A stretch of DNA of 64,000 nucleotides from Nematostella vectensis (Eukaryota; Cnidaria; Anthozoa; Actiniaria; Edwardsiidae). Positions 11,494-22,072 of the stretch are shown here, one piece after another. Each line of letters begins with the position of its first letter. The stretch's first letter is position 1. Location of the stretch: positions 2,864,699 through 2,928,698 of the forward strand of contig NC_064041.1 in the NCBI RefSeq assembly GCF_932526225.1, written 5' to 3'. Under the pieces are notes generated by a model. It had not been told where the DNA came from. It ran no database searches and was given only the letters and a program-made list of their open reading frames with translations. A program made the translations under genes and the position numbers.

Positions 11494-11793
11494 TCAAGTG
11501 AATGGATAAATAAATGAATGGAATGGAATCATGCAATCCTCTTTGCCACTGTCACAAACAAATTGGTCGACAAATGATCCAGAATATGCTGCAAAGCTGG
11601 AAAGCTCCTTACTGAGACAATCACAAAGACACTTCACATTCTCATGGTGCATGCAAAGACAGACTTCTCTTGGCATTGAGGACTGCAGCAAAACATTAAC
11701 TGGCCGCAGTGAACTAAATTTACTTAGACCTATCTTTATACTAGGATGCTCTGTCTGAAACAATCCAAATGTTTCTTTTAAAGACCATATCAA
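11494..11793 (-). pseudogene. Cys-rich pre-core segment of the transposase
   Basis: The frame contains KIGLSKFSSLRPVNV followed by CLCMHHENVKCLCDCL. A 'SKFxxLRP' motif followed by Cys/His-rich 'CxCxxHxNxKxxxD' is, as far as I recall, conserved upstream of the DDE core in this transposon group. It may bind zinc. The frame then runs into the 804-bp TIR element, which cuts the gene here. Confidence 0.55.
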
Positions 11794-12059
11794 ATGTCTC
11801 TTTTGAAGTTTGGATTTCTTGCCATCCTTTCTGACGATTACAAATTCACGCCATCCTGGGGCCTGACGGGAGATTGAGTCCAGAAAATAGAACTTCTATA
11901 CGCTTTTAACTGTAAACTCATCGATTTTGTTGTTGCCTGAACTGCATGATTTCTGCTCTTTCAATGACACACCAGCAGATTTTGCAAGTTTTCAAACAAC
12001 TGCACTTCTTTTTCTAGGGCTGTGTGGGAGATGTGGTGTCACCTTGTGAACTACTTTTC

Positions 12060-12431
12060 CTAATGCTTGGGGGTCTTGTAAGCAGCCTTGATGTCATTTA
12101 AATTATGCTGAACTGGAGTAGAAATTCCTTTGGCAGCTTGCTTTTTCAATAATTGATGTAACCTCACTCTTTCTCTGCCTTTGATTCTCTGCCTTCCGGC
12201 CTCCAGTGGACTCAAAGTCTTTTTTCGACTCTCGCATTTCCTTTGCCTATCTTTAGCTTTATACGCTGCAGGTTTAGCTGGATTTGCTCTAATTTTGTTC
12301 CTGTACTTTCGGTTTCTTTCTGCTCCACTTAGGGATTTTTTGAATGGATTCATTTTGAGTATTCCCCTGAGTACCATGCTCAGGTGCATGAGCAAAAGGT
12401 CAGAACTGCTGAACACAAATATGGCTGTCAT
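12060..12431 (-). pseudogene. Basic N-terminal domain of the transposon protein
   Basis: The product contains KSLSGAERNRKYRNKIRANP followed by repeated Lys/Arg-rich helices (KAKDRQRKCESRKK). An 'AERxRxYRxKxxxxP' start is typical of the N-terminus of this transposon protein family and probably binds DNA. The start is uncertain: an internal Met just before the basic block (MNPFKK) fits better than the upstream Met. It is separated from the Cys-rich segment by about 270 bp with stops. Confidence 0.5.
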
Positions 12432-12525
12432 TTATGATAACTAAATGCTCCAATTGTATCACATATTCTTAAGCTAAAGCAGTAAAAGTAAACAGAACGC
12501 CAAATTTTGGTTAAAAATCACATGC

Positions 12526-12932
12526 TGTAACGTCTGTGACATTCATTGTAACGTCTGTGACAACACTTAACAAAAGCTGCTGAATTAGTAATAAAAAAAT
12601 CAAAAAAATAACTTTATAGTTAGCAAGCATGTTACCCAGGCTAGACACTTCTGCTGTGTTTTTTTTTTATGAAAAAGATTGAAAGTTCACAGGAATCGAG
12701 GTTTTATCTGAATGTAATAGAATATTGGTTGTTTTCATGTAACGTCTGTGACATTAATTGTCCTGTCTATTTTTCTGTCACCAAAAAGGAAATTTTGGGA
12801 ATGTCTACTACTCATGTAATACATTAATGCTGATCCATTTATGTATTAAAGTAAAGCCAAATAAATTGTGTTAAAATACTTTTTTCATAAGGTTTAACAT
12901 GGAAAATTGTGTCTGAATGTAACGTCCGTGAT
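12526..12932 (+). repeat. Subterminal repeats, right side (four copies)
   Basis: TGTAACGTCTGTGAC occurs at 12526-12540, 12547-12561 and 12738-12752, with a one-mismatch copy (TGTAACGTCCGTGAT) at 12918-12932 next to the TIR. An inverted copy lies at 7617-7631 near the other end. The distribution marks them as subterminal transposase-binding candidates. Confidence 0.8.
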
Positions 12933-12933
12933 G

Positions 12934-12949
12934 GTGGAATTGCCCAGTT
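12934..12949. repeat. Right 12-bp TIR and TSD (AGTT)
   Basis: GTGGAATTGCCC at 12934-12945 followed by AGTT at 12946-12949. Confidence 0.85.
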
Positions 12950-13638
12950 TTAGATTTTTCTTCTGCTTTATTTAACTTTCTAGTATGATAAAATTCTTGT
13001 CTTTTTGCAATTCTTTTTTGTGCATCTTGCTTAGATTCACATGATCTATTTATATGTTATTGCTTTCTTTGTTTATCTAATCTTCTTTCTTTACTATCAC
13101 TTCCCTCACATAAACAGTTTAGCTTTCTTTTTAAGCCTCTAAGTGCATTTCTGTGTTCTGCATTTGCAATTGGTACTGCAGCTACATAATGCAAATTGTT
13201 AATATATCCCAAAAATATAGTCCTCATTCCTTGTGGTGACCCATCTGGTGTTGTAATAGTTGCTTGTGATGCATTTGGGTTAGAGTCGGTAATATGAATT
13301 ATGAGATTGAAAGCATTAGCTACTGTTTGAATGATTATATTATCACACCAAGTGTGTGGTTTAGACATTTCTTGGATATAACTTTGCCAATTATTGTCAA
13401 AAATGCTTTCAACATAGAGCTCTGGGTGATCATTCAAATGTGCAATTCCTGCCAAACGAATGTCATAGTGCAAATCTGGTTTGCCAAACAATTGAAAACT
13501 AAAAGCTTGAAAGAAGCAGGCACCTGAACCACCAACATCCAATGGTTGTAGGCCAACAAGAGTCAGTTTTCTAGTTAATATTTGCCATGGAGAAGTCTTG
13601 GATTGAAGGATTGAAGGATCATCCCTCCACTCAAACTT
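12946..13638 (-). pseudogene. OTU cysteine protease segment of Helitron-type ORF (5' part)
   Basis: The frame opens near 13638. It shows an OTU active-site motif, PLDVGGSGACFFQAFSFQLF (catalytic Asp and Cys in D-x-G-x-G-x-C), and the His strand GYINNLHYVAAVP about 110 residues later. The spacer WCDNIIIQTVANAFNLIIHI fits the fold. OTU domains deubiquitinate proteins and are a known accessory of animal Helitrons. After a single in-frame TAA at 13057 the same frame continues (SKQDAQKRIAKRQEFYHTRK) to the transposon insertion point at 12946. Beyond the insert it joins the DUF6570 segment in frame. I take it as an inactive Helitron-type relic. Confidence 0.8.
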
Positions 13639-13889
13639 TTATATTTCTTTGGAAGCATTTGATCAGTATTACTAAAGATACGTGTATGTCATATATTTTG
13701 CTTTTCCATTTGAAGCAGCATGCTGTTTCCTTCTAATCATTACACAAAATCTGCTAAAAAAACACTCCTTTCTGTAGATAAAATCAACAAAAAGTTGCTT
13801 GTAGTTTGTGATGAATAAGTAAATCGTAGAAGATTTCGGTATGGTTTTTCTGAGTGAGGCTTTACATTTGTGTCTCTGTCGTCTTTTGT

Positions 13890-14390
13890 TTAAAACGTGT
13901 ATAAGTTTTTTCTTCCTATAGCGGGATGGTTCACGGTCTCTTTTGGCATTGTGTTGTTTTGACCTACAGTAGCAAGTTTTCGAACAGAACTTCTATATGA
14001 TAACAAATCACAGGGATCCGTAGAAAAACTTTTATGTTCCAATTCATTATGGGTCTTAAATGTTACTATAGCTTCCAAAGTTGTGTATTCAGCACAAGTA
14101 TCTAAGCTTATTTCGTTCTCGTCAACACTGTGCGAAGTACGAATTGCACGACTTTCGATTTCATGTACGCCGTCCAAACTGGGTTCATTGATCCCGCAAA
14201 GGAGATAATTTTTACCCAAACTGGGTTTATGAAAGCTCAAATAGAGATTCGAAGGTGATGAAAATGACTGCACACGTTTAGTAGCATGATGGAATGTGGT
14301 CCCGTAATTTCCTCCAATTTGACCTGTAAAAAAGCTTCCTAGAACACGAGAAAACCCTCGTGAAATTTTGCAAAGACTATGGCGATACAT
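13890..14390 (-). CDS. Hypothetical 166-aa ORF
   Basis: An uninterrupted minus-strand frame upstream of the OTU segment. It has no motif I recognise, no signal peptide and no membrane segment; composition is Ser/Thr/Asn-rich. It may be the N-terminal part of the Helitron-type ORF (same strand, right position) or chance. Confidence 0.25.
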   Translation of the reverse strand: MYRHSLCKISRGFSRVLGSFFTGQIGGNYGTTFHHATKRVQSFSSPSNLYLSFHKPSLGKNYLLCGINEPSLDGVHEIESRAIRTSHSVDENEISLDTCAEYTTLEAIVTFKTHNELEHKSFSTDPCDLLSYRSSVRKLATVGQNNTMPKETVNHPAIGRKNLYTF

Positions 14391-15370
14391 GCTATGGAAG
14401 CTGCGTAAGTTTTCGATACGATAGGAACGACAACACTCACCTTTCTTGATATAAATCTTGCTCTTTCTTCACCAAAAATCCTCCAACAAAAAGTTGAAAT
14501 CTACGCTGACACAGCACGTTGTTGGAAAACTACTCGGACGCTATCGACAACTTGCGAAATTACTCGGGATTGCGAGGATTTCCATATATGGAATATTGAC
14601 GAGTAGTAGTAGAGGTTCCATATATGGAGGACGAACATGCAATCGAGGCGAAAAACCATGGATCCAAAGATCCATCTACTAACTGGGCAGATATGACTGG
14701 GCAACGGGCAACACACAACCTGAATAGTGTTGCTGCATAACGGCAGCAATAAGTTGTCAGGAAATGTTCAACTATTCTTGTTTACATGAATGAAAGCTCA
14801 AAATAATACAGTAAAATAGCTCTCTAATGGTCTTCGTAACCAGAAAAAGTACGATGAACAATAGTTCAGCACAGAAAATATAGTATAATGAAAGAAACTC
14901 AACATATAAACAAGAAAGCCTATTTTCAACACAGGTATCCCGGAGTTGATGCAAAACCGGAAATAGTAATGCCTAATTATGCATAGAAACCGCTGAAATC
15001 TGAGCCTAAGTACACTCGCACGAGACATCGAACTCGTGAAACAATCTACGTTTAAAATATGGCTTTTATAACTGGAATACTACGGAAAAAACAAGGTTAA
15101 TACTCAAAACTATCGGAACATAGGATGCCGGAAACACTGACAAAAGGTAAGGTCGGAATACTTTGCGATTAGCGCATGAAAATACGACAAAAGTATCTAT
15201 GCAAAAACCTACGTGTGACCTGAGATCAATTATGCAAAATTACACAAACAATGCTCAACGATTATACGGTAAAACTCACAATGAGAACATAAAAGATTGA
15301 TCCATCGGTACAATAGGAAATAACTCTAATTGAAACTTATGTCTTTAATTACAGAGCAATGGGAACAAGA
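14391..15370. other. No gene recognised
   Basis: AT-rich sequence with small palindromes (TCCATATATGGA near 14579 and 14621). Several short frames on both strands have no recognisable content. Confidence 0.5.
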
Positions 15371-15374
15371 CGCA

Positions 15375-15515
15375 AAATGGAGAGTCTACCTATATACCGA
15401 GGTTGGGTTTTACAATTATGTTTTTCACATAACTGCACATGGAGAGTCTACCTATATACCGAGGTTGGGTTTTGCAATTATGTTTTTGACATAAGTGCGA
15501 AATTGAGAGTTCATC
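15375..15515 (-). repeat. Inverted pair of hairpin-minisatellite units
   Basis: Two units of the minisatellite found at 16.44-17.04 kb, here in the opposite orientation (GTCTACCTATATACCGAGG then a GCAATTATG/CATAA hairpin). About 900 bp separates them from the main array. Confidence 0.8.
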
Positions 15516-16439
15516 TTTTATAGTGGCGTCTGTACCATGAGGGTACAGATGTACCCTTTCTAGCCCAAACATTTATTCCATTTTAGATTGCAGAACATGT
15601 CTTAACGATTCAACTTTTTAAACTCTTTGTAAATACTCAAGTGCAGTAAACGCGCGCATATGTGAAAAACTGAAACTAAAGAAGCAGTGAAGTTTGTCCA
15701 ATTTTCTCTTAGCACCTAATTATTGGACATATTTGGTTATCTTTGGACGCTACCCGTAGCTATATGCTTATTGCTTTTAAAGTCCAAGAATACAAAAAGA
15801 AAATATTAGGGTTTTTCCAAATTCTAGAATTGCAGTTGAGACCTAAAATTACAATATATTAACTCGCGAAAAAAAATTAATATATACTTCAAAGAGGCAA
15901 AGCGCATAGCCTGTGTAGAAACGATGGTGTCAAAATCAATTTGATTGGCCGAAAGAAAGCAGACCTTTATCAGTAACACACTGTTATCATTAGCACTAGG
16001 CTGTTTATCAAACAACGAAAGGGATTATTGGTGGTGGTGGGAGCCAGATTCCTGGTGGTGTCGATTGAGTTTGTGCATATTTTTTTCAAAGTGTTTTTAA
16101 AGTGTATAAAATTCTTACCAACTGCTATCCCTTAAGAGGTGTTTAAGGATTTCCCAATTCTGCTATCTTTTAGAGGAATCACGTCAAGGGTGGCCCTCTA
16201 ATCTCCCAAAACGCATTTTACAGAGTCTAAACCACAAGTCAACTGATCGGTTAATACTTCCGGTTTTATTGTCCGTAACGATACAGCATCCATCAGTCAA
16301 TTAAAACGGGCATTGTTCAAGCGATGCTAAATAGAAATGTCAACCAAATGGCTTGACAGTTTACAGAAGAAACCACATCTATCTGATTGTGCGCAAATTA
16401 TATCCAACCTCCTTAAATCGGTAAACTCTCAACAAGTTA
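15516..16439. other. No gene recognised (spacer between inverted minisatellite blocks)
   Basis: AT-rich, with stop-rich short frames on both strands. No protein similarity or structured repeat was seen. Confidence 0.5.
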
Positions 16440-17036
16440 AGTAAAAAATATAATTGCAAAATCAAACCTTCGCATATAGGTTGAACTCTACATTTCGCAC
16501 TTATGTAAAAAAACATAATTGCAAAAACCAACCTCGGTATATAGGTAAACATACCATTTTGCAATTATGTCAAAAAGATAATTGCAAAACCCAACCTCGG
16601 CATATAGGTAGACTCTCCATTTTGCAGTTATGTCAAAAACATAATTGCAAAAACCAACCTTGGTATATAGGTGAACCTTCCATTTTGCAGTTATGACACA
16701 TAATTGCAAAAACCAACCTCGGTATATAGGTAAACCTTTCATTTTGCAATTATGTCAAAAACGTAATTGCAAAAAACCAACCTCGGCATAAGGGTAAACC
16801 TTCAATTTTGCAGTTATGTCAAAAACATAATTGCAAAAACCAACCTCGGTACATAGGTAAACCTTCCATTTTGCAGTTATGTCAAAAACATAATTGCAAA
16901 ACCCAACCTCGGTACATAGGTAAAACTTCCATTTTGCAGTTATGTCAAAAACATAATTGCAAAAACCGCCCTCGGTATATAAGTGTTCTGTATATTTTGC
17001 AATATTTTTTTCCTGAGAAACATAATTGCAAAATGC
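16440..17036 (+). repeat. Hairpin minisatellite, about nine units of 60-66 bp
   Basis: Each unit contains ACCAACCTCGGTATATAGGT, then about ten variable bases, then a self-complementary core: TTTTGCAATTATG, a TCAAAAA spacer, and CATAATTGCAAAA. Some units carry G instead of A in the left arm, which keeps G-U pairing possible. Because of the palindrome, short frames on both strands translate to repeated peptides; these are not genes. Confidence 0.9.
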
Positions 17037-17956
17037 TATGATCCTCTATAGAAGAAGTTAACTGCGAAATACAGTCATTAAAAGTAAAGAATCTCGTAAA
17101 ACAATAAACTAAAGAGTCCTCATAGAAATTGTTCTCATCAAATCCCAGCCTTGCTTTTGAGATAGGAAAGGTTAGACCTAAGCAAGTAAATAGTAGGACA
17201 GACAGGCTATAAACACCGTCTGTCTGCCTGAATTTAGAATACATACGCTAACCTCAAAGCCAACCTCAATACATGCCTTTGAGCGACTTCAAACAGATGC
17301 AACCAAACTCATTTACAATCATCAAAAGCTGAAATAGTCCCTCTGCTTACTTTCAAGAAGTAGTAGTAGTTTTACAACAACAAAGAAATCTGTCTTTGAG
17401 AATGGTGATTTTGGAGAGGGGGTTGATAGCGAGTTAGGCCAAAAGGGGCCCATAGGTTCTCCCTCGGCTTTGGGGAGTGAGTTGATAGCGAGTTAGGCCA
17501 AGGGGGTCCCATAGCAAGAGTCCCCCTTTAGTATAAACAAATGGTGCTTGAATATTCTCCAAAGCATAGTTTCTAATTTCTGGTCTGGATTAGCTGTGCC
17601 TTGGCAAGAAGAGCGGAGTGATCCCATACGTGGGAGGGGATGGTAGTTGTTTCAGGGGGAGAGTCTCCTGTAAAGCATGCCTGGTCAGGGCTAGAGAAAA
17701 ATATGGCGGACACTACACAGGTTTCGAAAAATACAAAGGGAGGAGCTTTCTCTTTACAGTAGTTGTTTCTTCGATTTTATTATATTCTCTTGAAACAATG
17801 TGTGTACTCCAGGACCCACGTCCTTGCACTTCGGTTGTTAGCACCGAAACAAAGGCCGCAAAACTGATAACAAGCATTAGTTTCAAGCTTCGGATAAGTA
17901 AACATTTAGTGAGACGTCAAAGTTCCCATGTGCAGATAAAATTGTAGAAAACGTTC
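17037..17956. other. No gene recognised; one 58-bp-spaced repeat
   Basis: A phrase GTTGATAGCGAGTTAGGCCA occurs twice (near 17424 and 17482). A 109-codon plus-strand frame at 17618-17947 has low-complexity, unrecognised content. Confidence 0.45.
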
Positions 17957-18211
17957 TTGGGCTTTGGATTAAAAAAATCATTAGCCTACGGCACCAAATA
18001 CGGGCTTGGTGTACTTTGCACCTTCAAAACCGGAGAGAAAGTACAAATAGGATGGATACCAGAAAGTCCAGAGAACAAAAACCAAGTGAAACTGGAAAGT
18101 CTTCTCAACTTACCCAATTTTCAAGTCAGATTGGACAGGGCATCATTAAAGCAGTTGACAGAGTCATTTACTAAGGTAGCAATAGCAATTATGTGTGAGG
18201 TAATTAATTGA
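17957..18211 (+). other. Weak 84-codon open frame
   Basis: The frame includes AYGTKYGLGVLCTFKTGEKV and ends in a Leu-rich segment. Its composition is protein-like, but I recognise no domain and see no splice context that would prove an exon. Confidence 0.2.
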
Positions 18212-18717
18212 TTTGCCAATTACTTAATTAGATACTTAATCCAACTTATAAACTTATGATATCAGTTTTTGAACAATGTGCATTAATGGTCACATGAATA
18301 GTTTTGTTCAAGTTTAGTTAAGTATGTATTTTGATCACTGAGTAACAGCACCACATTTTGCCTAAAAAGGTGCTCAACCAATTTAAACGAAAATAACAAT
18401 GTCTTGTTTTCTAACAAGGTAGAATTAATTGGTTGAATAAATGCAATTGCCTAATAAATAACTGTAAATACAAAATAATTTGTGAATAATATGGCATAGG
18501 CTAGACTGTTTTATTTATACTCTCACTCACTCACTCTTTTTATTTATACACTCGCTCACAATATTGTTTTTTTCTAAAGTCGCCTTAAGTCGCCCAAAGT
18601 CAATAACTTATCTTTGCTAAAGTCACTCAAAGTCACGTCTTGTAACCTTAGGTTTTGCCTATAGTTGCTGAGAGCTGTCCAAAGAATCAGTGATTATAGG
18701 GCCCGGAGGAGGCCTAA

Positions 18718-19213
18718 TGAATACCATCACGTAAGTCACATATGCACAAATGTAATCAAGGCTTTTTAGTGAAATATAAAGTAACTTGGCTATTCATGAA
18801 AGCTTACGCAGCAACTCGGTTTGATTAGAGAAAAAGGTTGACTTAATATGACAAAACGATGTATCTGAGCTATAAGCTGCTTGAGTAGCGTTTACTATTC
18901 AATTGTATTATAAAAACTGCGATATATTCATTTTTGCTCACTGCAAGCGGCCATTGAATGCATTTTTCTCTGTTTTTCCATGAATATTGCATAACCTTTT
19001 TATCAAGATATTTTCCGCTTTGAAATTTAACGCAACATTAATCTAAATTAAAATACCATCACGTGAGCCACATATGCACAAATGTGAACACCTTTTTAGT
19101 GAAATATAAATTAACTTGGTTATTTACGTAGTTTACTTAGCGACTTGGTTTGATTAGTGAAAGGGTTGACAAAACAATGTATCCGCGCCATAAGCCGCTT
19201 GAGTGGCATTTAC
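18718..19213 (+). repeat. Diverged direct repeat pair, about 170 bp each
   Basis: 18718-18895 and 19049-19213 align along their length. Both begin with AATACCATCACGT, share CACATATGCACAAATGT and CTTTTTAGTGAAATATAAA, and end in a TAAGC(T/C)GCTTGAGT block. They look like old copies of one dispersed element. Confidence 0.75.
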
Positions 19214-19489
19214 CATACCTTTTTGTGTTGACTGATAGGTGTAGTTTTAGGGGGATCTAGGTGTCTTTAGAATGTTTTTTAATGATCTAAAGATATGTCA
19301 ATTTTACTGCCATGTAATTAGAAATTGTTTTGGCCCCTCGAAATGGATCAAGCAAGCACTCATTCAATAATATCAAAAATGCAGTATGAGAGTTGACAAA
19401 ATACCAAAACTTGGTGTGAAAAAGGCTGTCAAAGTTCAAGATGTCTTATTTAATGAGATTGCTTTTACAAAAGTCTAATGGTCAATTTT

Positions 19490-20700
19490 TATTTTCCTTC
19501 ATATTAGTTCCGCTATGTATATTTTTTATCTAAACACCATTCTAACAAGCTTTGACTGTGAAGAATCTATCAAAGATGTAACAGCATTCGAAAGATTTAG
19601 ATGGCATACTGTAGTTTTCATGTACCGCAACTGATTATTCAGAAGAATTTGTTGAAACTAAACTCCAAAAATATACCTCCTGTCATGCATTACATATTAG
19701 TGCGCCCACCCTTTGGCCTGTTGGTTTTAGAAACCCTGGATCCACCCATACTGGCTACTCAAAAATGAATGCAATGGAGGCAAATCCTAAATTATTACTT
19801 AAAAGTGCTTAATTCCAATTTCTAATTTCAAACCAAACCATGTTCATTGACCTATGTTAGGGTTAGAGATAATTAAATATAACAAAAAGTCAATGGGGAG
19901 AGGCAAAAGGGAGAAATGTATGAATGTATTTGAAAAAAAAATGTGACTCTACTTTAAAAATATATAACAATAATATGCAATAATAGCTTAAAATGAGCAC
20001 TTTCCTAATATTTCCCCTTTCTCTTTACCTTAGGTTTGATATAAAACTGTTTTCTTTTCAGATGTATTATTGAAAAAGCACAAGTTTGATGTTGTTGCTT
20101 TATATAATTTAAGTACCTTGCTCTAATGAAAAACCCTTCCGTTGATAGAAGTTTCATTAATGTACACTTGTATCAAAGTTACATTTTGACAAGCTTTGCC
20201 CTTGCAAAGAAACAAATGATGGATGAAACAGCATTCCAAAGTTAGAATGATATAGCCACATACACTTCAGGTGCCATATGGAAGATTCATCTATCACTTA
20301 TTACTGGTGATACTCCATTACCAAGGAAATTAAAATCCACAAATATACCTCCAGTCATGCTATACATTGGTGCACCCACCCTGTAGGATGGTGGCCTACA
20401 GTTTCTTTTATAAAAACCATGGGTCTACATATGCTAATGCTACTCCAAAATTAAATGCAATGGAAAGGATAAAAAATTGACTGAAAATGTCGCATTTCAA
20501 ACATATTACCTATTTTAATTTATTAAGGGTGCAGAGAGGAAACAGCAAATAATATCAATTGCGTACAAACATAGCCAAGAGAGGGAGAGGGAGAGAAGGA
20601 GGGGGAGGGGGGGGGGGGAGAGAAGGAACAGTAATGCAACAGCTTGATTGAGCACTCTCCCGACAATCCCCTTTCCTCATTATCTTTAGGTTGATAGAAA
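19490..20700 (+). repeat. Old tandem duplication, unit about 643 bp
   Basis: Matching landmarks recur about 643 bp apart. They are ACAAGCTTTG (near 19548 and 20191), ACAGCATTC (19580s and 20230s), a 'GCCCACCCT...GG' block (19700s and 20370s), and a 'GAGCACT.TCC...CCCCTTTC' block before TTAGGTT (20000s and 20660s). Divergence is considerable. A purine run (GGGAGAGG-type) near 20580-20630 lies in the second copy. Confidence 0.7.
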
Positions 20701-20949
20701 AAATGTTTATCATTAAGAGCAAGTATGTTGCTCTAAAAAAAGCCTATCATACTTATACTGCTGTATAAAAGTAAGAAATCCCCTACTATATTATCTTTAA
20801 GACATTTGCCTATTTTCATATGCCTCCCAGCCTCCAGCATCAATCATGGCCCTCAGATAGTCCTTGTTTGGTTTTACCTTTAAAAAAGTTATATTTTTAT
20901 TTTCATCATTCCATTTATAACCTTACTAACTTTCCACAACTATTTGAAT

Positions 20950-21075
20950 GATAAATAAATAAACACAATTGATAGTATGAAAGATGCAGACAATATAAGC
21001 TTAAGGAAAAAATAAAATAAACACAATTGATAGTATGCAAGATGCAGACATTATAAGCTTTAGGAAAAAAATATA
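20950..21075 (+). repeat. Tandem duplication of a 62-bp unit
   Basis: AAACACAATTGATAGTATG, GATGCAGACA and TATAAGCTT recur at about 62-bp spacing, followed by A-rich sequence in both copies. Confidence 0.8.
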
Positions 21076-21516
21076 GGTAATAGGGGTTTCATTTTGGGTT
21101 TTATTTTAGATGAGAAAATTCTCTTGTAACTGCAAAGCTAATGTAGATATGATAATGTTGAAAAAGTTGCTGTATCTTGATACCATGCAAGATTTGTTGG
21201 GATTAATTGATGAACACCGGCTTTTTGGAGGCGATCTTTCACAGGGAACCCTTAACACCACAGGAAACCCGTAAGAACGTCAAGGAAGTATACTAGCTTT
21301 TGCTATCAGAAACTTGTATCAAATTCCGGATATCACTTGGAGGTATGATAATATTATTGAGGTATACAGTGAACATGAACTCTATGCAACCTAAAACAGT
21401 TTGTAATCAATTTGCCTTAATAAAATAGGCGTGTGAGTTTGCTTCTAAGTTTTTTTTTATATCACAAATAATGCTGAATGAAATCTATTAGTTTTTTTTA
21501 GAGATGCTGACGCTCC

Positions 21517-22072
21517 TGACAACTAGGGATGAGTAAAATCTACCTAGTTTGTCTGTAGAGGTCCTGACATCCCTGACACTTCTGACAACTAGGGATGAGT
21601 AAAATCTACCTAGTTTGTCTGTAGAGGTCCTGACATCCCTGACACTTCTGACAACTAGGGATGAGTAAAATCTACCTAGTTTGTCTGTAGAAGTCCTGAC
21701 ACCCCTGACACTCCTGACAACTAGGCTCAATAAAATCTACCTAGTTTGTCTGTAGAAGTCCTGACACTCCTGACAACTAGGCTCAATAAAAGCTACCTAG
21801 TTTGTCTGTAGAGGTCCTGACACCCCTGACAACTAGGCTCAATAAAATCTACCTAGTTTGTCTGTAGAGGTCCTGACACCCCTGACAACTAGGCTCAATA
21901 AAATCTACCTAGTTTGTCTGTAGAGGTCCTGACACCCCTGACAACTAGGCTCAATAAAAGCTACCTAGTTTGCCTGTAGAGGTCCTGACACCCCTGACAC
22001 TCCTGACAACAGGGATAAGTAAAATCTACCTAGTTTGTCTGTAGAGGTCCTGACATCCCTGACACCATCCTG
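21517..22072 (+). repeat. Minisatellite, about ten units of 56-66 bp
   Basis: The unit contains TCTACCTAGTTTGTCTGTAG, AGGTCCTGACACCCCTG and ACAACTAGG. Two length classes (with or without an extra ACATCCCTG/ACACTTCTG segment) alternate: longer units come first, shorter ones follow. ACTAGG and CCTAGT form small inverted repeats within units. One minus-strand frame stays open through several units but only repeats the array. Confidence 0.9.

Larger units (their letters stand above)
7085..12945 (-). mobile_element. DDE/Ulp1 DNA transposon, 5.86 kb, decayed, inserted in Helitron ORF
   Basis: The ends are 12-bp perfect inverted repeats, GGGCAATTCCAC at 7085-7096 and its complement at 12934-12945, flanked by the direct 4-bp duplication AGTT (7081-7084 and 12946-12949). 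Ignoring the element and one AGTT restores a continuous Helitron-type frame (KSKT then [10 protein letters not shown]), which fixes both boundaries. Minus-strand coding order is: basic N-terminal domain (12.4-12.1 kb), Cys-rich segment (11.8-11.5 kb), DDE core (10.07-9.28 kb), acidic linker (9.05-8.6 kb), Ulp1 protease (8.5-8.2 kb) and a C-terminal module (8.2-7.84 kb). Stops, frame breaks and two later insertions show it is dead. A 4-bp duplication fits Sola- or Chapaev-type elements, but I cannot place it in a superfamily. Confidence 0.85.

Noticed and set aside
21488-21730. 80-codon repeated minus-strand frame in the 21.5-kb minisatellite
   Set aside because: Produced by the 66-bp unit length being a multiple of three. 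It is lost in the 56-bp units.
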